Notes: generated by a model from the sequence alone, not told the origin. 64,000 bases of DNA from Atriophallophorus winterbourni (GCA_013407085.1 JACCGJ010000323.1:1-64000), one strand, 5' to 3'. Counted from the stretch's first letter, positions 12,290-23,223 are shown. Numbers and translations are program-made.

Positions 12290-13250
12290 AGATAATCGTC
12301 TAGTTTCGATTTAGACGCATAAAAATATCCAATTTGTTCCTAAAATTCCGTTCACTAGATGATTGTGCAACATATGACGGTAGGGAGTTCCATAAGAAAC
12401 AAACGCGCACCCACTAGAAGACCCAACGACAGTTCCGGTGAGAATGTGAAATATCAAATGCCAGTGGTTGAGTACGTGTGGTGTGGCTTGACCGAAGGCA
12501 AAATAGATTCCTCGGAGGGTGCATCTTTGAGTTCATTATTTTATAAGTTAGGATTGGATGCAGCCGAACACATCTCCGAGGCAGTGTATCCGAATAAAGA
12601 TGAACCAATCGACTATCATATGGTAGGCTGCGTAGACAGCCAAACATATTGTTGCTCCGTGATGAATACTGTCGAACAGCTTGATGTCTTTTTTATCTAT
12701 ATTGCCCAAGCTTGCACTGAATAATACATCACTGGGTTAATAAACGTATTTATCAGCATGGGGAATGTTTCATGGTAAAATACGCCGAAGCATGCCTAGC
12801 GCGCAGCGAGCTTGCTTGTACACTACTTCGTATTGCATGCTATTCTTAAGACTTCCACTAATCCATACGCCGAGGTCCTTTTCTTTGGTTGTCCATTCAA
12901 GTTGGTTTGATCCAAGTTTGTATGAGAATGGGAAATCTTTGCCTATTTGCAACATTTTACACTTTCTGAAGTTGAATGGATGCTTATTTCGCTCTGACCA
13001 GCTGTTCAACATATCCAAACCTCTTTGTAAGCGCAAACGGTCCAAAGTTTAACATCATCCGCAAAGAGAACCATTTTAGATGTGACAAGATTCGGAAGGT
13101 CGTTGATGTAGACCAAAAAGAGAACCGGTCCAAGTACTGAATCTTTTGGGACACTGCTATTGTCTTCGATTTCCATAGACAAAACACAATCGATACGTAC
13201 AGTTGCCTTGTGATCAAAAAGGTAACTTCTCAGCCAGGTAAGATGGCTGA
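12290..13250 (-). mobile_element. CR1-type LINE reverse transcriptase fragment
   Basis: The minus strand shows a degraded GVPQG-like VPKDSVLGPVLFLVYINDL near 13160-13100, then MVLFADDVKLW. It continues with MLNSWSERNKHPFNFRKCK and EKDLGVWISGSLKNSMQYE (12770-13045). The 3' connection region is damaged, and the last homology is near 12290. It is a relative of the element at 7485-10030, with shared wording such as NSWSERNK.FNFRK. Its upstream end stops abruptly at about 13250, where a hammerhead repeat begins on the opposite strand. Confidence 0.75.
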
Positions 13251-13312
13251 TGACGGCAAACAGCCAGAAACCGGTAGTGGTGTGTATGTGCGGTGGATGT
13301 GAATAACACATT
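13248..13312 (+). repeat. Hammerhead repeat fragment (family A) at a LINE junction
   Basis: The core CTGATGA, stem II, GAAAC and GGTA cleavage triplet are present, followed by GTGGTGTG and family body sequence. The 5' stem I strand has been replaced by LINE sequence (AAGATGG), so stem I cannot form and self-cleavage is not expected. The junction lies exactly at the hammerhead core. Confidence 0.7.
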
Positions 13313-13322
13313 ACTTTGCTCG

Positions 13323-13540
13323 TTACTCAATTCTAAATAAGGCACATACACGCACTGAATAAAAATACCTGCAGCAGTTCCCTTTACAGTGTGGTATTTC
13401 CAGTATGTCGAGAGGTAATGAATATCTAATACTGTTTTGTATTAAGTGAAACCTGATTTCATCATCATATTGATTTTTATGCCACATGAGATGCCTGTAT
13501 AATTTTCTCTCACACTCGATGGAGAGTCTCACTCACAAGA
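13323..13540 (-). mobile_element. CR1-type LINE 3' remnant
   Basis: The minus-strand frame contains IPHCKGNCCRYFYSVRVCALF, a decayed form of the IPHSRSNCRRFFFAVRVC segment typical of the C-terminus of the LINEs in this window (compare 28800-28870). Confidence 0.55.
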
Positions 13541-13559
13541 GTCATAGGTAGTTTTAGAT

Positions 13560-15025
13560 ATGTTTACCTGGATTCATCATATCGTAAGTTGATATTTGCT
13601 AAAGTCGGTAGCATCTTAGCATTCAACCCATAAGCGATTGTTCACAACACTCTCCGTTGTCTTCCTTCTGTACTTCTTTCAAAATAAATTTTGATTAGTA
13701 GCAATCGCATAAAAATTAGTTCACCGACCAGGTCTATCTCCTAAGCGAATATCCTAGCAACCATTTTGAAACTAAGTTTTACTTATTGTAAACAACTTAT
13801 TAATACAATTCTCATCTCTGCTTCCCATTCACTGAATAGCTACCTAGTTAAAACGGAATCGTCATCTATTATTCGACCCAAATGTAACAACGAAAAATGT
13901 ATGGGATTAATTTTTAACCGATTCTGTTCAAGTAGCGTAAGTCTTCACACAGTTATATCTTGTTCTAACTTGCAGCTGATTTCAGAAAAACCCAAAAATC
14001 TCATAATATTGAATGAATAGAATTCATAAAATTGTCTACAAAGAAGTTACCAGAAGCTAAACAGCAAAATCTTTCTGAGAATTCGCTCCAAAGAGCATAT
14101 TTCTGATATTTGGTTATACCATGATCAATGCTGACGTTCGCGTACGTTGCTCTAAAGCATAAGATTTTCGGAGCAATATTACCCTTTTTGAACACTAGAA
14201 TTTTATTCGTTCTGTTTTATTTGAGATTTTTTTAACAGAAATAAATTCGAGTCGATTGAACGATTTACCAGGAACGTTCCCAGCATCAACGTTGCCACCG
14301 ATAACACTATTCTCTTTAGGAATTTCTGGGGCATTATCTTAGTGGTGGATTGCTAAAGTTATCGGGTTAAATTCCGATGAGTCCAAAGGCGTATGTGCTG
14401 AGTGTCAATTTTCGGGCCGTGATGCTGCTTCGAGCATGAAACTTGGTGCTATGCTTTCTTGCGTATGATCGCAATTGTTATCGTTAAACGCTCTAATTGT
14501 ATGCCCTAAGTAATAGAGACATTCTAAATTACTTGTTCTCATGCTGCACACATTAGTGCTATATATTTTCGGTGCCGTAAACCAAAGGCTTTTTTGTCAA
14601 AATTTCATGATGGTACCTAGTTAGCTCTCGTCAGAAGTCACATGCAATTAACTATCAGCAATGTCCAGTTTTATCGAACAAAAACACACGTGGACTTTAG
14701 AAAACGTTTCAATCTGTCCGCTTAGTTCCAGCAAGCGTTATTGTAGGCACTTTAACCGTTTTGTCAAGAACTAGCTTCCTGTTGGGATGGTAATATCAAT
14801 CCAATTCGAACACGCAAACTAGGAATGACTAAATCACTTGATTCACTTGAATTTTTTTGTAACACTAGATGAAATATTCGACCGTTGACGCGCATCTTCA
14901 TAAGGTGTTTTCGTGTGGTAGGCGCTGTGCAGGATGATGGAAAGATTTGTTTCTATCATCGTTAGATAACTATAAAATTCGATTACAATGACATTAGTGT
15001 TTTGGAGACGGGCTTTTCCCTCAGT
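13560..15025. other. No recognisable feature
   Basis: AT-rich sequence without a recognisable gene, repeat family or RNA motif. Confidence 0.4.
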
Positions 15026-15029
15026 TACC

Positions 15030-15400
15030 GCTCTATCAATTTAAACATGCAACATTCATGCACTCTGACCGCACTTGAGATACAAAGACGTTTGCGAAAG
15101 AGATATGAAAGCTCTTGGCATGGACACCTCGAGTTGGGAAGAACTTGCTCTTGACCGCTCACATTGGCAGCATTGTGTCAAGCGCTGACTGCAACGCAGA
15201 TCACGCCGTTGGCGTGCAACTGACGCCCTACAACCGAGTTCTGACTATCGTTGCAAGCGCTGCGCGAGAGATTTTTCCTCCCGAATCGGACTGTTTAGTC
15301 ATTCAAAAAGCTGTAGAACATGAAAATCCATGCGATTGTGATGTACATCCATCGACCGAAGGAGGCCAACAACAACAACAACAACATCCATGATTTAGGC
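15030..15400 (+). mobile_element. RTE-like LINE, C-terminal zinc-finger end
   Basis: One frame reads CERDMKALGMDTSSWEELA, then RSHWQHCVK, then CKRCARDFSSRIGLFSH. The last is a C2H2-type finger (C..C....H) that ends a known group of LINE polyproteins. A frame change lies between these parts. The stop is followed by a (CAA)n run at about 15369-15386. The same end appears on the minus strand at 45661-46030 and 52080-52320. I call it RTE-like from overall resemblance only; the clade is not proven. Confidence 0.7.
15369..15386 (+). repeat. (CAA)n microsatellite
   Basis: Short perfect CAA run at the 3' end of the LINE fragment, probably grown from the element's tail. Confidence 0.8.
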
Positions 15401-15834
15401 TGTCATCTGTAGTAATCTTTGCATTATTTATTTATTAATCCGAACGTATTGAAAGAAAGTAGGTTCCTCCCAGAATCTTTCCGAATCAGTTGATTGCTAT
15501 CAGTGTACGATTATTCGAAGTGTATAGAATCTAGCAACTCCGACTTACAAAGATCCAATATTCTACATATCGCGAGAGGATACTATGGAAATAATGCTTC
15601 AACGTGCTGCTTTGAAAACCATTGGGTCGATGTCCCCCATCAATCACGTATACTATTGAGCCTTCTGGGTTTCTTAGACTCATGGTTGTTCCATCATGCG
15701 GCAAACCCGATAGCGAGTATTCACTCACGGCAAACTTATGTTTTCACCCACTCTGAGTAAGACCAAAGTAACACCATTTTTGTCATCCCGGATATATCAA
15801 ATTTCATAAAATCAAGCTGAGTGCGATTTCTTAC

Positions 15835-15942
15835 TGGTCTGATCCATGTAGCTTAAGTCGATCGCCCGTTCACCATAATCATCACCAGACTCTATAAAAT
15901 TTAATTTGGCACCTTGCTTTCTTCCACGACATTTGAATACGT
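15835..15942 (-). other. Candidate orphan coding exon
   Basis: On the minus strand, a pyrimidine-rich ATTATTTTGCAG acceptor opens a stop-free 108-nt stretch that closes at a GTAAGA donor (CCA|GTAAGA). The in-frame peptide (35 codons, starting VFKCRGRKQGAK, ending SYMDQT) has normal composition, but I recognise no family. No partner exon with a fitting phase was found. A second open minus-strand stretch at 15531-15728 (containing NPEGSIVYVIDGGHR) ends at a GTAAGT, but its phase does not join simply. Both may be remnants of an unrecognised element. Confidence 0.2.
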
Positions 15943-16009
15943 CTGCAAAATAATTACTCAACAACCGCAAACTACGAGGTGTTGTCATTATCTGATTACT
16001 TGTGTTTGT

Positions 16010-16325
16010 TGAAAACTTTCTCGCAAACAGCCAGAAACCGGTCGTGGTGTGTAAGGGATGGGGATGTGAGCACCAAAATACATTGGTCTTTTATGTGCGC
16101 CTCGAGCGGTTGGCCAGGAATCACTTTGTGATTCTGTATTTGAACATCATGGTTCTTTGTAAGAACCCTATATAACAGTGGCATACAAGTTTAACTTTGT
16201 TTACCGCTTTACCACTATTTCAAGACTCACTTACTGTCTCCACCTGATGACGGTTAACAGCCAGAAACCGGTAGTGGTGTGCAAGGGATGGGGATGTGAG
16301 CACCACAATACATTTCTCGCCCTAC
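16010..16325 (+). repeat. Hammerhead repeat, truncated tandem dimer (subfamily A2)
   Basis: The 3' half of one hammerhead (AGAAACCGGTC then GTGGTGTG, 16030-16050) is followed by a full body and a second complete hammerhead. The cleavage points lie 230 nt apart (after 16043 and 16273). The body carries hairpins GAATCAC-TTT-GTGATTC (16118-16134) and GGTTCTT-TGT-AAGAACC (16151-16167). The latter differs from other copies by a compensatory G-C to T-A change. Confidence 0.75.
16238..16279 (+). ncRNA. Type I hammerhead ribozyme, subfamily A2, core intact
   Basis: CTCCAC, CTGATGA, stem II (GGT/GCC with one wobble), GAAA, GGTA cleavage triplet, then GTGGTG. Stem I has 4 bp, one T.T mismatch and one outer pair. 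Core residues are intact; activity is possible but weakened. Confidence 0.65.
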
Positions 16326-18085
16326 GTTCCATTTTTCTAATATGTATCGGGCACAAATGCCCGATGTTTCGAAAAACTATTGTTTTGGCCTCATTTATCG
16401 ACATCAACAATGGATGTATATCGCAAACGCATGATGAACTTTTGTTCAACAGCGTCTGACGTGGCTGAACAGTACAATTCAGTAGCGACGTTCACAGTAA
16501 CAAGCAGTCATCAGTTTTGTGATATGCGTTCAGCCGCTAAAAACGGTATCCGCACTTTCCCCGTTTGGAGATGACGACTTTAAAGTTAGGGATGAAGGGC
16601 AAGTTCATTTTAACACGTAGAGTCAATGCTGAGAGCTCTCATTAAAATCTGTGAGTTCTCCCGCAAGCACAGGCGTTGATGTGTTAGTAGAATTATTATG
16701 CTTTTCATGTTTTAATGCGAGCACCATGGATTCAATTTACCATTCGTTTACATTTTGGCATACGTCTTTAACGGAGCAAAATGGACCAACACATTATTCG
16801 AGGAATTACATTTTCAGCCCATTATACTATCCAAGGGTAACATCATATAACTAGTATCATTTCGATGTAGCTGAAAACGACACTTAAAAATTTAGAAAGA
16901 CAATTATTCGAAGGCTTTCGGCTACACCCGATGCTTAGCCGATATCACTTAACACCCTTTATTGGGATAAAATATGCCATCACTGTCGAAGCTCGTTGCA
17001 GTTCAGCGGAACATTATGAATAATACGCTGCTCATTGATAAGTTTGATCTGAATTGCAATAGATGCAAACACCGCAATTTTCCTGAATGCCATTAGTTAT
17101 ATGATTACAAAAGTGCTAAATCGTGGTCCACACTCTAGAGGACTAGATTTGCGGAAGCTAGTACGGGTTCTTTTCGACAAATTAGCCAGTAATACTTACG
17201 CTCACTTCATGATCAACAACCTAATAAATCCAACAGAGGATGATTGAATGTTTTGATTTGTTTGGCACTCATCATCAATTAGATTTTCGTGGTCTTATCC
17301 GCAACAAGGATCATTTACAAGTTTACTTCTCACGCCCCGCACGTGTTTATCAGATTTAGAAAATTCTCATCCCCTTCTGACCTCAGTTGTATGCTCATCC
17401 ATGCTGAACACATAGGGGTGGGGGTGATTAAGTGGAGCGATATCATTTGAGTAAACCGAAACCCGCGGTGACCCCTTCCCACCCCCACACACGTTGTTCT
17501 AATGAGGGCAATCTATCGGGTATTCAACTAGGTCAAACATTTGCAGCTGTACTTTGGACACGAAAACAATTTTCCCAAGATTTAAAATGCGTTAGAATGC
17601 GCGATTGTTTACCTGCCTCGTTGATCAATCTGATAAATCTACGCTGTGTTTAATTGATTCTTTTATATGGGTTCACTTATTACTGGATAGATGCGAGAAA
17701 AGCATCTTTTATTGATTTTTCCCATGAAATAATGTCCTGAAAGCGTAGAAAATCCAGTTTTCATACGAAATATACTTCAATATTCCTCTCGTAAGAAACT
17801 AATCACACGTGTAACTATGATGATGCCCTATATTTAGACTTTAAATTGTGCTATCACCTACTTTGCTTCAGCTATCTTAACAACAACTTCGGAAGTGTCA
17901 GTAGTGATCATGTGCTGGATTCCAAATTGAGAATTTTATGCATGTAATTAGACAATCACCGTAAATATTAAGGAGCTTATAAAACCTGAAAACCTGATTA
18001 GTATACACGTCCATACCGCCTGTTAGCATCAGACTCGTTTAACCGTATTACTTCCTCAACTTCACACCCAACCCCTGCCGAATTA
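16326..18085. other. No recognisable feature
   Basis: No protein domain, repeat or RNA motif that I can support. Two C-rich runs of CCCCAC type lie near 17400-17490. Confidence 0.4.
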
Positions 18086-18089
18086 CTGC

Positions 18090-18345
18090 CGCTTGTACAC
18101 TTTGCGCAGGGACAATACAGTGTGCCACCATTATCCGCAGAGGATGGTGCGTGCTACACTCCGTTAAGGCTGCGAAACCTGGTCTATCCGAGCGGAAGGT
18201 GTCCGTCGGCTTTCTGTTTTTGATACCCGTTGCCTGCGTAGAATTGCTCGCGTTCGGTGGCAGCATCGTGTTACAAATATAGATGTCTGCAAGTGGGTGC
18301 TTTTTTAATGCACCTCCTCGTTGCAAACCTCCATGTAATAGCAAG
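18090..18345 (+). mobile_element. LINE C-terminal fragment
   Basis: One plus-strand frame reads ETWSIRAEGVRRLSVFD, then TRCLRRIARVRWQHRVTN. This is a widespread LINE segment that follows the reverse transcriptase thumb (ETWSLRxEDxRRLSVFDHRCLR type). Only this segment remains; it is flanked by unrecognised sequence. Confidence 0.65.
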
Positions 18346-18559
18346 CATACTGGGCACAGAAATGAAGTAATAAGATTCAAATTCCATGAAATAATGTACT
18401 ATTAATTATACGGCTGTTATTCTATTAATGATTTATTTGTCCGAGGTGATACCCGGCACGGAGAGGGCTGAATGAGAGTGAGAGTGATACGCTTTTAACA
18501 AGTGTCCCCGTGTATAACGGAGGCTCTGTTGGTTTGCAGTGAACTGGGGTCAACACAGC

Positions 18560-18800
18560 ATTATTTAATATATAAGTTTGTATATATTCCTGGAAATTCG
18601 GTTCACTCGAAAATGATTAAATTTCTGGTGGTACAATGTTTCAAAGAAAACAAACAGAGGGTGAATAAAAGTTCGGACGACAGTTAAAGGCGGAATGGTG
18701 TATTTGAATGGCGAGACGATGATTTTGGGTTGGGAGACCGGAAAAATGTTTAATAGGTGCCTGAGTGGATGCGACGCCGTATGGATTATTCTGGAATTCA
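18560..18800 (-). mobile_element. CR1-type LINE 3' remnant
   Basis: Minus-strand frame SHPLRHLLNIFPVSQPK followed by FKYTIPPLTVVRTF resembles the HPLRHLF...TIPHSRxNCRxFF segment of the local CR1-like LINEs. Decayed. Confidence 0.45.
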
Positions 18801-18904
18801 TATTTAGGTCATCTCCGATACATTTCTGGTTTACAAACGACGTTTCCGTAACATATCAAGCGGATATCAATGCCCAGTAAAAATCTTTCGTAATAGAATC
18901 TTTT

Positions 18905-19105
18905 ACAAAGTAATGTGTTGCTCACATTTCTCGCACTCACCGATAGTGGAGTGTAATTTCGGGGGATGTGAGCGACACATTACTTTGGTCATCCATAAGC
19001 GTCTTGCGTGCTTGACCAAGAATCACTTTGTGATTCTGTGTTTGAACATCGTGGTTCGTTGTACGAACCCTATGTAACTGTGGCATTCAAGTATATCTTT
19101 GAGAA
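18905..19105 (+). repeat. Hammerhead repeat fragment, family A
   Basis: The sequence starts inside a hammerhead (ACCGATAGTGGAGTG) and continues through a family A body with GAATCAC-TTT-GTGATTC and GGTTCGT-TGT-ACGAACC hairpins to the GTGGCATTCAAG tail. The CTGATGA half is absent. Confidence 0.7.
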
Positions 19106-19189
19106 TCTTTTCCAGTTCGTTAAAAATAACTCAACCATCTAAAGTTTGTGACATAAGATTGAATGTTCTACACTTGAGCATTGTTTCGC

Positions 19190-19355
19190 CAACATAATTA
19201 ACGAAGCAAGAGAGACATGCTTTGGAAAACACTTCAACACTTGTTACTTTTTCCGTTCACGATGTAATCGAGATTCGATGGATGCTTTTTAAATGGAAGA
19301 CATTTGCCTTCCGTTTGTGGTTTGCGTGGATCGTCCAGATCAGGGTGCAGGTAAA
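19190..19355 (-). mobile_element. RTE-like LINE fragment
   Basis: Minus-strand similarity to the stretch at 52600-52690, which encodes the part ending LNAFHLRSIRRIL. Strongly decayed. Confidence 0.45.
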
Positions 19356-19424
19356 AGCTGTTATTGGACTCTCATTTAACAGTCTATAAAAAAGTAGTTT
19401 CTACGTACCGTCTTTGTGAACAAT

Positions 19425-19758
19425 CAATCAATCGTTTCTGGTTGTTTGCCGTCATCAGGTGGAGACAGTAAGATCAGGTTTAGTGAGTCTTGAAATAGTG
19501 GAAAAGTGGTAAACAAAGTTATACTTGTATGCCACTGTTATTTAGGGTTTTTACACAGAACCGCGATTTTCAAATAAAGAATCCTGGACAAGCGCTTGAG
19601 GCGCATATATAGGCGTAAATCTCTGTTTACCTCTTTACCACTGTTTCAAGGCTCACTGAACGTGATCTTACTGTCTCCACCTAATGACGGCAAACAGCCA
19701 GAAACCGGTAGTGGAGTGTAAAGGATGGGAATTTGAGCACCACGATATATTGATCTAC
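19425..19758. repeat. Head-to-head pair of family A hammerhead repeats
   Basis: A minus-strand unit (about 19430-19615) is followed directly by a plus-strand unit (about 19616-19755). The minus unit keeps CTCCAC, CTGATGA and GAAA, but its second stem I strand is truncated at about 19430. The plus unit holds the mutated hammerhead at 19675-19716. Confidence 0.7.
19675..19716 (+). ncRNA. Hammerhead motif, family A, inactivated
   Basis: Perfect stem I (CTCCAC/GTGGAG) and GAAA, but the core reads CTAATGA (invariant G5 changed to A). Predicted inactive. Confidence 0.7.
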
Positions 19759-19929
19759 CTTTATATCCAGATTAACGAGGATATCAAATTGAACTCTTCG
19801 TGATTCAAGCTGAGGAATGATTAAATTATGATTACACATCATTGAATCTTATCAAGAATATTTTAATAATGAAGACAATATTTACCGTTACAATAAGCAG
19901 GCTGAATCAATCTTGATATAAAGATCTTC

Positions 19930-20130
19930 ATTTGCGTGCATTTCCATCACACACGCACCCCACGACCGGTTTCGTGCTGTTTGCGCTCATCGGGAATGGA
20001 CAGTACTCGAGCTGGATCCGCATGCGCTTGACACTGTGGAGGAATGATAAACAAGTTGAGCTGTTGGATAAGGTTTGCAATTGTGATATTGGTTGAACAC
20101 ATTGCTGCTAGTATACCGGGGATTATTTCG
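19930..20130 (-). repeat. Hammerhead repeat, family B, decayed
   Basis: Minus-strand CCGATGA, GCGCAAACAGCAC stem II, GAAAC and GGTC cleavage triplet followed by GTGGGG (19958-19999). U4 of the core is a C and stem I no longer pairs well. The body continues to about 20130 with family B sequence. Confidence 0.6.
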
Positions 20131-20280
20131 GTATCATTGTTTCCCATTTTTACTACTCTCTATCCTCAACAATCAGAAAATATGGTTTGATGCGAATCGT
20201 TTACTGAAATACTTCATTGTTCATCAAACCTGTGGTACATAAATAAATACTCGAGAACTTGAGTACTTTCATTTTTAATA

Positions 20281-20715
20281 AACACGACAAACGATAAACA
20301 AGTAGGATTTGTATGCCACTGTTTGGTTAAACATGTGTTTTCCATTCCTCCACTGTTTCAAGCACATGCGGATCCTGACCTTACTGCTCATACCTGATGA
20401 ATGCAAACAGCACAAAACCGGTCGTGGGTTGTGTGTGATGGAAATGCATGCAAATGAATATTTTGTTTCATGGTTATGGGTTTAACCCCATTAAACATGT
20501 GTTTGGACACATGCTCTGAACAGGTTGGTCGTACCAGACTTATCCAACAGTGGCATACAAGCGTTTCTTGTTTACCATTCTTCCACTGTTTCAAGCGCAT
20601 GCGGATCATGACCTTACTGTACCTACCTGATGAATGCAAACAGCACGAAACCAGTCGTGGGTTGTGTGTGATGGAAATGCATGCAAATGAATATTTTGAC
20701 AAACGATTGTTTTAA
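20281..20715 (+). repeat. Tandem dimer of family B hammerhead repeat (retrozyme-like)
   Basis: Two head-to-tail units of a second hammerhead repeat family. The predicted cleavage points (after 20423 and after 20656) are 233 nt apart, which gives the monomer length. Each copy ends in the same GTGGGTTGTGTGTGATGG-type block followed by ATGCATGCAAATGAATATTTT. Between them lies the hairpin CATGTGT-TTGG-ACACATG. The upstream hammerhead (20388-20431) has AAAA for GAAA and an imperfect stem I; the downstream one is intact. Tandem dimers flanked by two ribozymes are what a retrozyme insertion is expected to look like. Confidence 0.8.
20621..20662 (+). ncRNA. Type I hammerhead ribozyme, family B, core intact
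   Basis: Stem I strand ACCTAC, CTGATGA, stem II (TGC/GCA around AAACA, with A.C next to the core), GAAA, minimal stem III (AC..GT with a two-base loop CA) and the cleavage triplet GTC. The second strand GTGGGT pairs over 6 bp with one G.U wobble. Predicted cleavage is after 20656. Confidence 0.8.
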
Positions 20716-20719
20716 CATA

Positions 20720-21628
20720 ACTTTGCACAGTGGCAACGGCTTTCCGATAGATGTTACGTTGCTACACATTTCACTGTATACAAAGCAAAACCGTTGGAAT
20801 ATAATGTGTATAAATTGCTCACATAATTGCCGAGTGGCATAATACTTCATTGAAAAATAAAAAATGTAATAATGTTTAACCAACTTGACCTCGTGAAACA
20901 ATACAAATTCCAGTATCATTAGTTTCGGTTAGTCGTGATTTAGTTTATTCCACTCAGTGATAATTCATTAGATTTCTTGTTAACACATTTGGATATCATC
21001 CACACTGTTGTAATCAATTTGTTTCAAACTTAAAATGACTCGCTCCACCGTACCTATACTTAGGTAAATAGGTATTTACGGCAGGGAAAACTAAGCTGTA
21101 TCATTTCTTATTATTTCGATAATCATCCCCGAAAGACAGAGCCACATTGGTTTATGAAAGAAATAAGCATTATCGTATTGACTGCCATTATATTGTTGAT
21201 GCAATCTGCTCCTGTAATTCTTTGCTTGCTCAACGGACTATCAATGAACAACCTCAGGTCCGCTAAAGGTTAGATGCATACAAGTTATATGACGAATGCT
21301 ATCCATTCAGTTGAGAGTTGATACTCTATAAAACAGATTATCTGAAGCTATCAGATTGTGAACTCCAAAAGCCAAGGCTGTGGTAAAATTGCAACATCGT
21401 CCAAAACCGGCACAAGTCATCCACAAAATTACCACAACTTGCTTCAAAATACGACGAGGTTTAGGCGCCAACAGTGTATAACCAATAAATACAAATATTG
21501 AGTCATCATTGCATTACAAATTTGCCATTTTAATTTTCCGTATAAGGATGCCTGAATTTTTTTCTCAATAAATTTGCTGAACTAACCGAGTTGTACGCAT
21601 GCAGCTCACCCACCTGGTTTCAGAACAC
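20720..21628. other. No recognisable feature
   Basis: AT-rich sequence with no motif that I can support. Confidence 0.4.
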
Positions 21629-21629
21629 A

Positions 21630-22160
21630 AAATTTCTATCCCCAATATGATTCTCTAATCTTTGGACACGTGATTAATTTTCCTCCGTAGTATAGCACAA
21701 TTGGTAATCGATTAATAATGTTATTTATATGATCATTTTCAACAGTAATTGAACTCGCCAGGCAAAGAGAGTCCACTACACATTTGGGCAGTGAACTCCA
21801 TAAAAACATAGAACACTCGGCAAAATATGGCTCCAACAACCAGTATGGAAACTTGGGATGTATATGGATAAGGGAACTTAAGGTGTGCCTTTGTATCGTA
21901 ACCCTATTCTTAGCGGATGGAATTTGGTAGACACAGTTCTATAAGTGAGAATTACTTCGTGCGGTATCTTTCCCAGGCGCCAAAATTTTTGAGTGTAAGG
22001 AACATTGCGAAGACCCATTACTAATTTTTTGGCTGTGTGATAAATTTTATGCAAAATTATGTTGTTCTTACATACGTAGAAAAATAGACCATTATCAGTA
22101 ATATAATTGTCATTACGAATTATTTTCGCTGCATTTTCTCCCTCGTCAGATACACACATC
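21630..22160 (-). mobile_element. CR1-type LINE reverse transcriptase 3' fragment
   Basis: Minus-strand frame HKIYHTAKKLVMGLRNVPY, then RLGKIPHEVILTYRTV and FHPLRIG. This is the LQKIYHRATKLVxGLRNLPYExRLxxLGLxPLExRR..LILTYKI segment of CR1-like LINEs, followed by a FLWSSLP remnant (WNSLP in intact copies). Interrupted by stops. Confidence 0.6.
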
Positions 22161-23189
22161 TTTTAATTAGTGGTAATGTATCGAGAAATATTTTACTGCG
22201 AATTGCTTGTAACATACTATCTGCGCAATAAATAGTGCATTTTTCGAAGCTTAATTACAGATATTTATCTTTCAAGGTAGCCAAAAACCAACCTCAATCA
22301 TTAGTTTCATTGTTCTGATTATCAATCGATAACGAGAGCTCAACTGTCCGCAAGATACGCGCATTGCTCACTCACAGTGTTTACGCTGTTGTACACGAGA
22401 CTTACAAGGGAACGGACTCATATGGCGCGTGTCGTGAGATCGCGAACGGAGCACATACCCGTCGGAGTCACGTTTCATCTTGTTCCGCATGGGTTTACTT
22501 TTCACAGGCTGTGAGTGAATCAATCGATCAAGTATGTACACGATTGGACATATGAGGGTGGATTGTTTTTAGTTAGAACAGATTCAACACCGGAACGTCA
22601 ACCGCTCGTGGATGTGTATCGGTGATTTGCCTCGTGCCTCATTGACCTCATCACCTGCTCTCATGTTCCACGTCGGTAAAGTTCATGGGGTGGGGTGAAG
22701 GTGGAACGAGACTGCATTCGTGTGAGCCTGTGGTTGACCTCATTTTCACGGTGGATGCTGGAACCATAATGTGAGAAATGAATGAATGGTGAAAAAATTC
22801 AAAGGCTTCGTAAATTGAAAACATACAATCGTGAGGAGTGTTTCGTAAAAATTAAAATCGCTCTCAACAATCACACACAAGCTATACAAAATGGCTAAAT
22901 TAAAGCCAATGATTTTGTGAGGCTTCGCTTATTAAACTTATGGTGCAGCAATTATATAATTGAAGCAACGTGCTTGGGCAATAATCATTCAAGATGGCCG
23001 ATTGATTATTAAAGTCTCTTCCAACCATCAGTCTTCAGTCTCAAACGTTTACTTACTCTGTCACTTAAAATGCTATATACTCGAATATAATCCTGGGCCC
23101 CACTAAGGTACAGTACTTCTGTGCTGTCCAGATTACTGTGTTCATTTGTTTGTTGCCAGTAATGTGCTTCAATTTATAACATAGTCCCA
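22161..23189. other. Unassigned; less AT-rich patch at 22330-22760
   Basis: No domain recognised. The patch 22330-22760 is clearly richer in G and C than its surroundings, with repeated GTGTGAGC- and CTCATTGACCTCAT-like wording. It may be the untranslated part of an unrecognised retroelement. Confidence 0.3.
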
Positions 23190-23223
23190 AAGTGATGTGT
23201 TGCTCATATCCCCCGAAATTACA

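Noticed and set aside
15115..15393. Plus-strand 92-codon ORF ending in a polyglutamine run
   Set aside because: It is an off-frame reading of a LINE C-terminal end. The finger-encoding frame is the biological one, and the glutamines come from a CAA microsatellite.
18048..18380. Minus-strand 110-codon ORF
   Set aside because: The plus strand encodes a recognisable LINE segment (ETWSIRAEGVRRLSVFD), so the ORF is a shadow.
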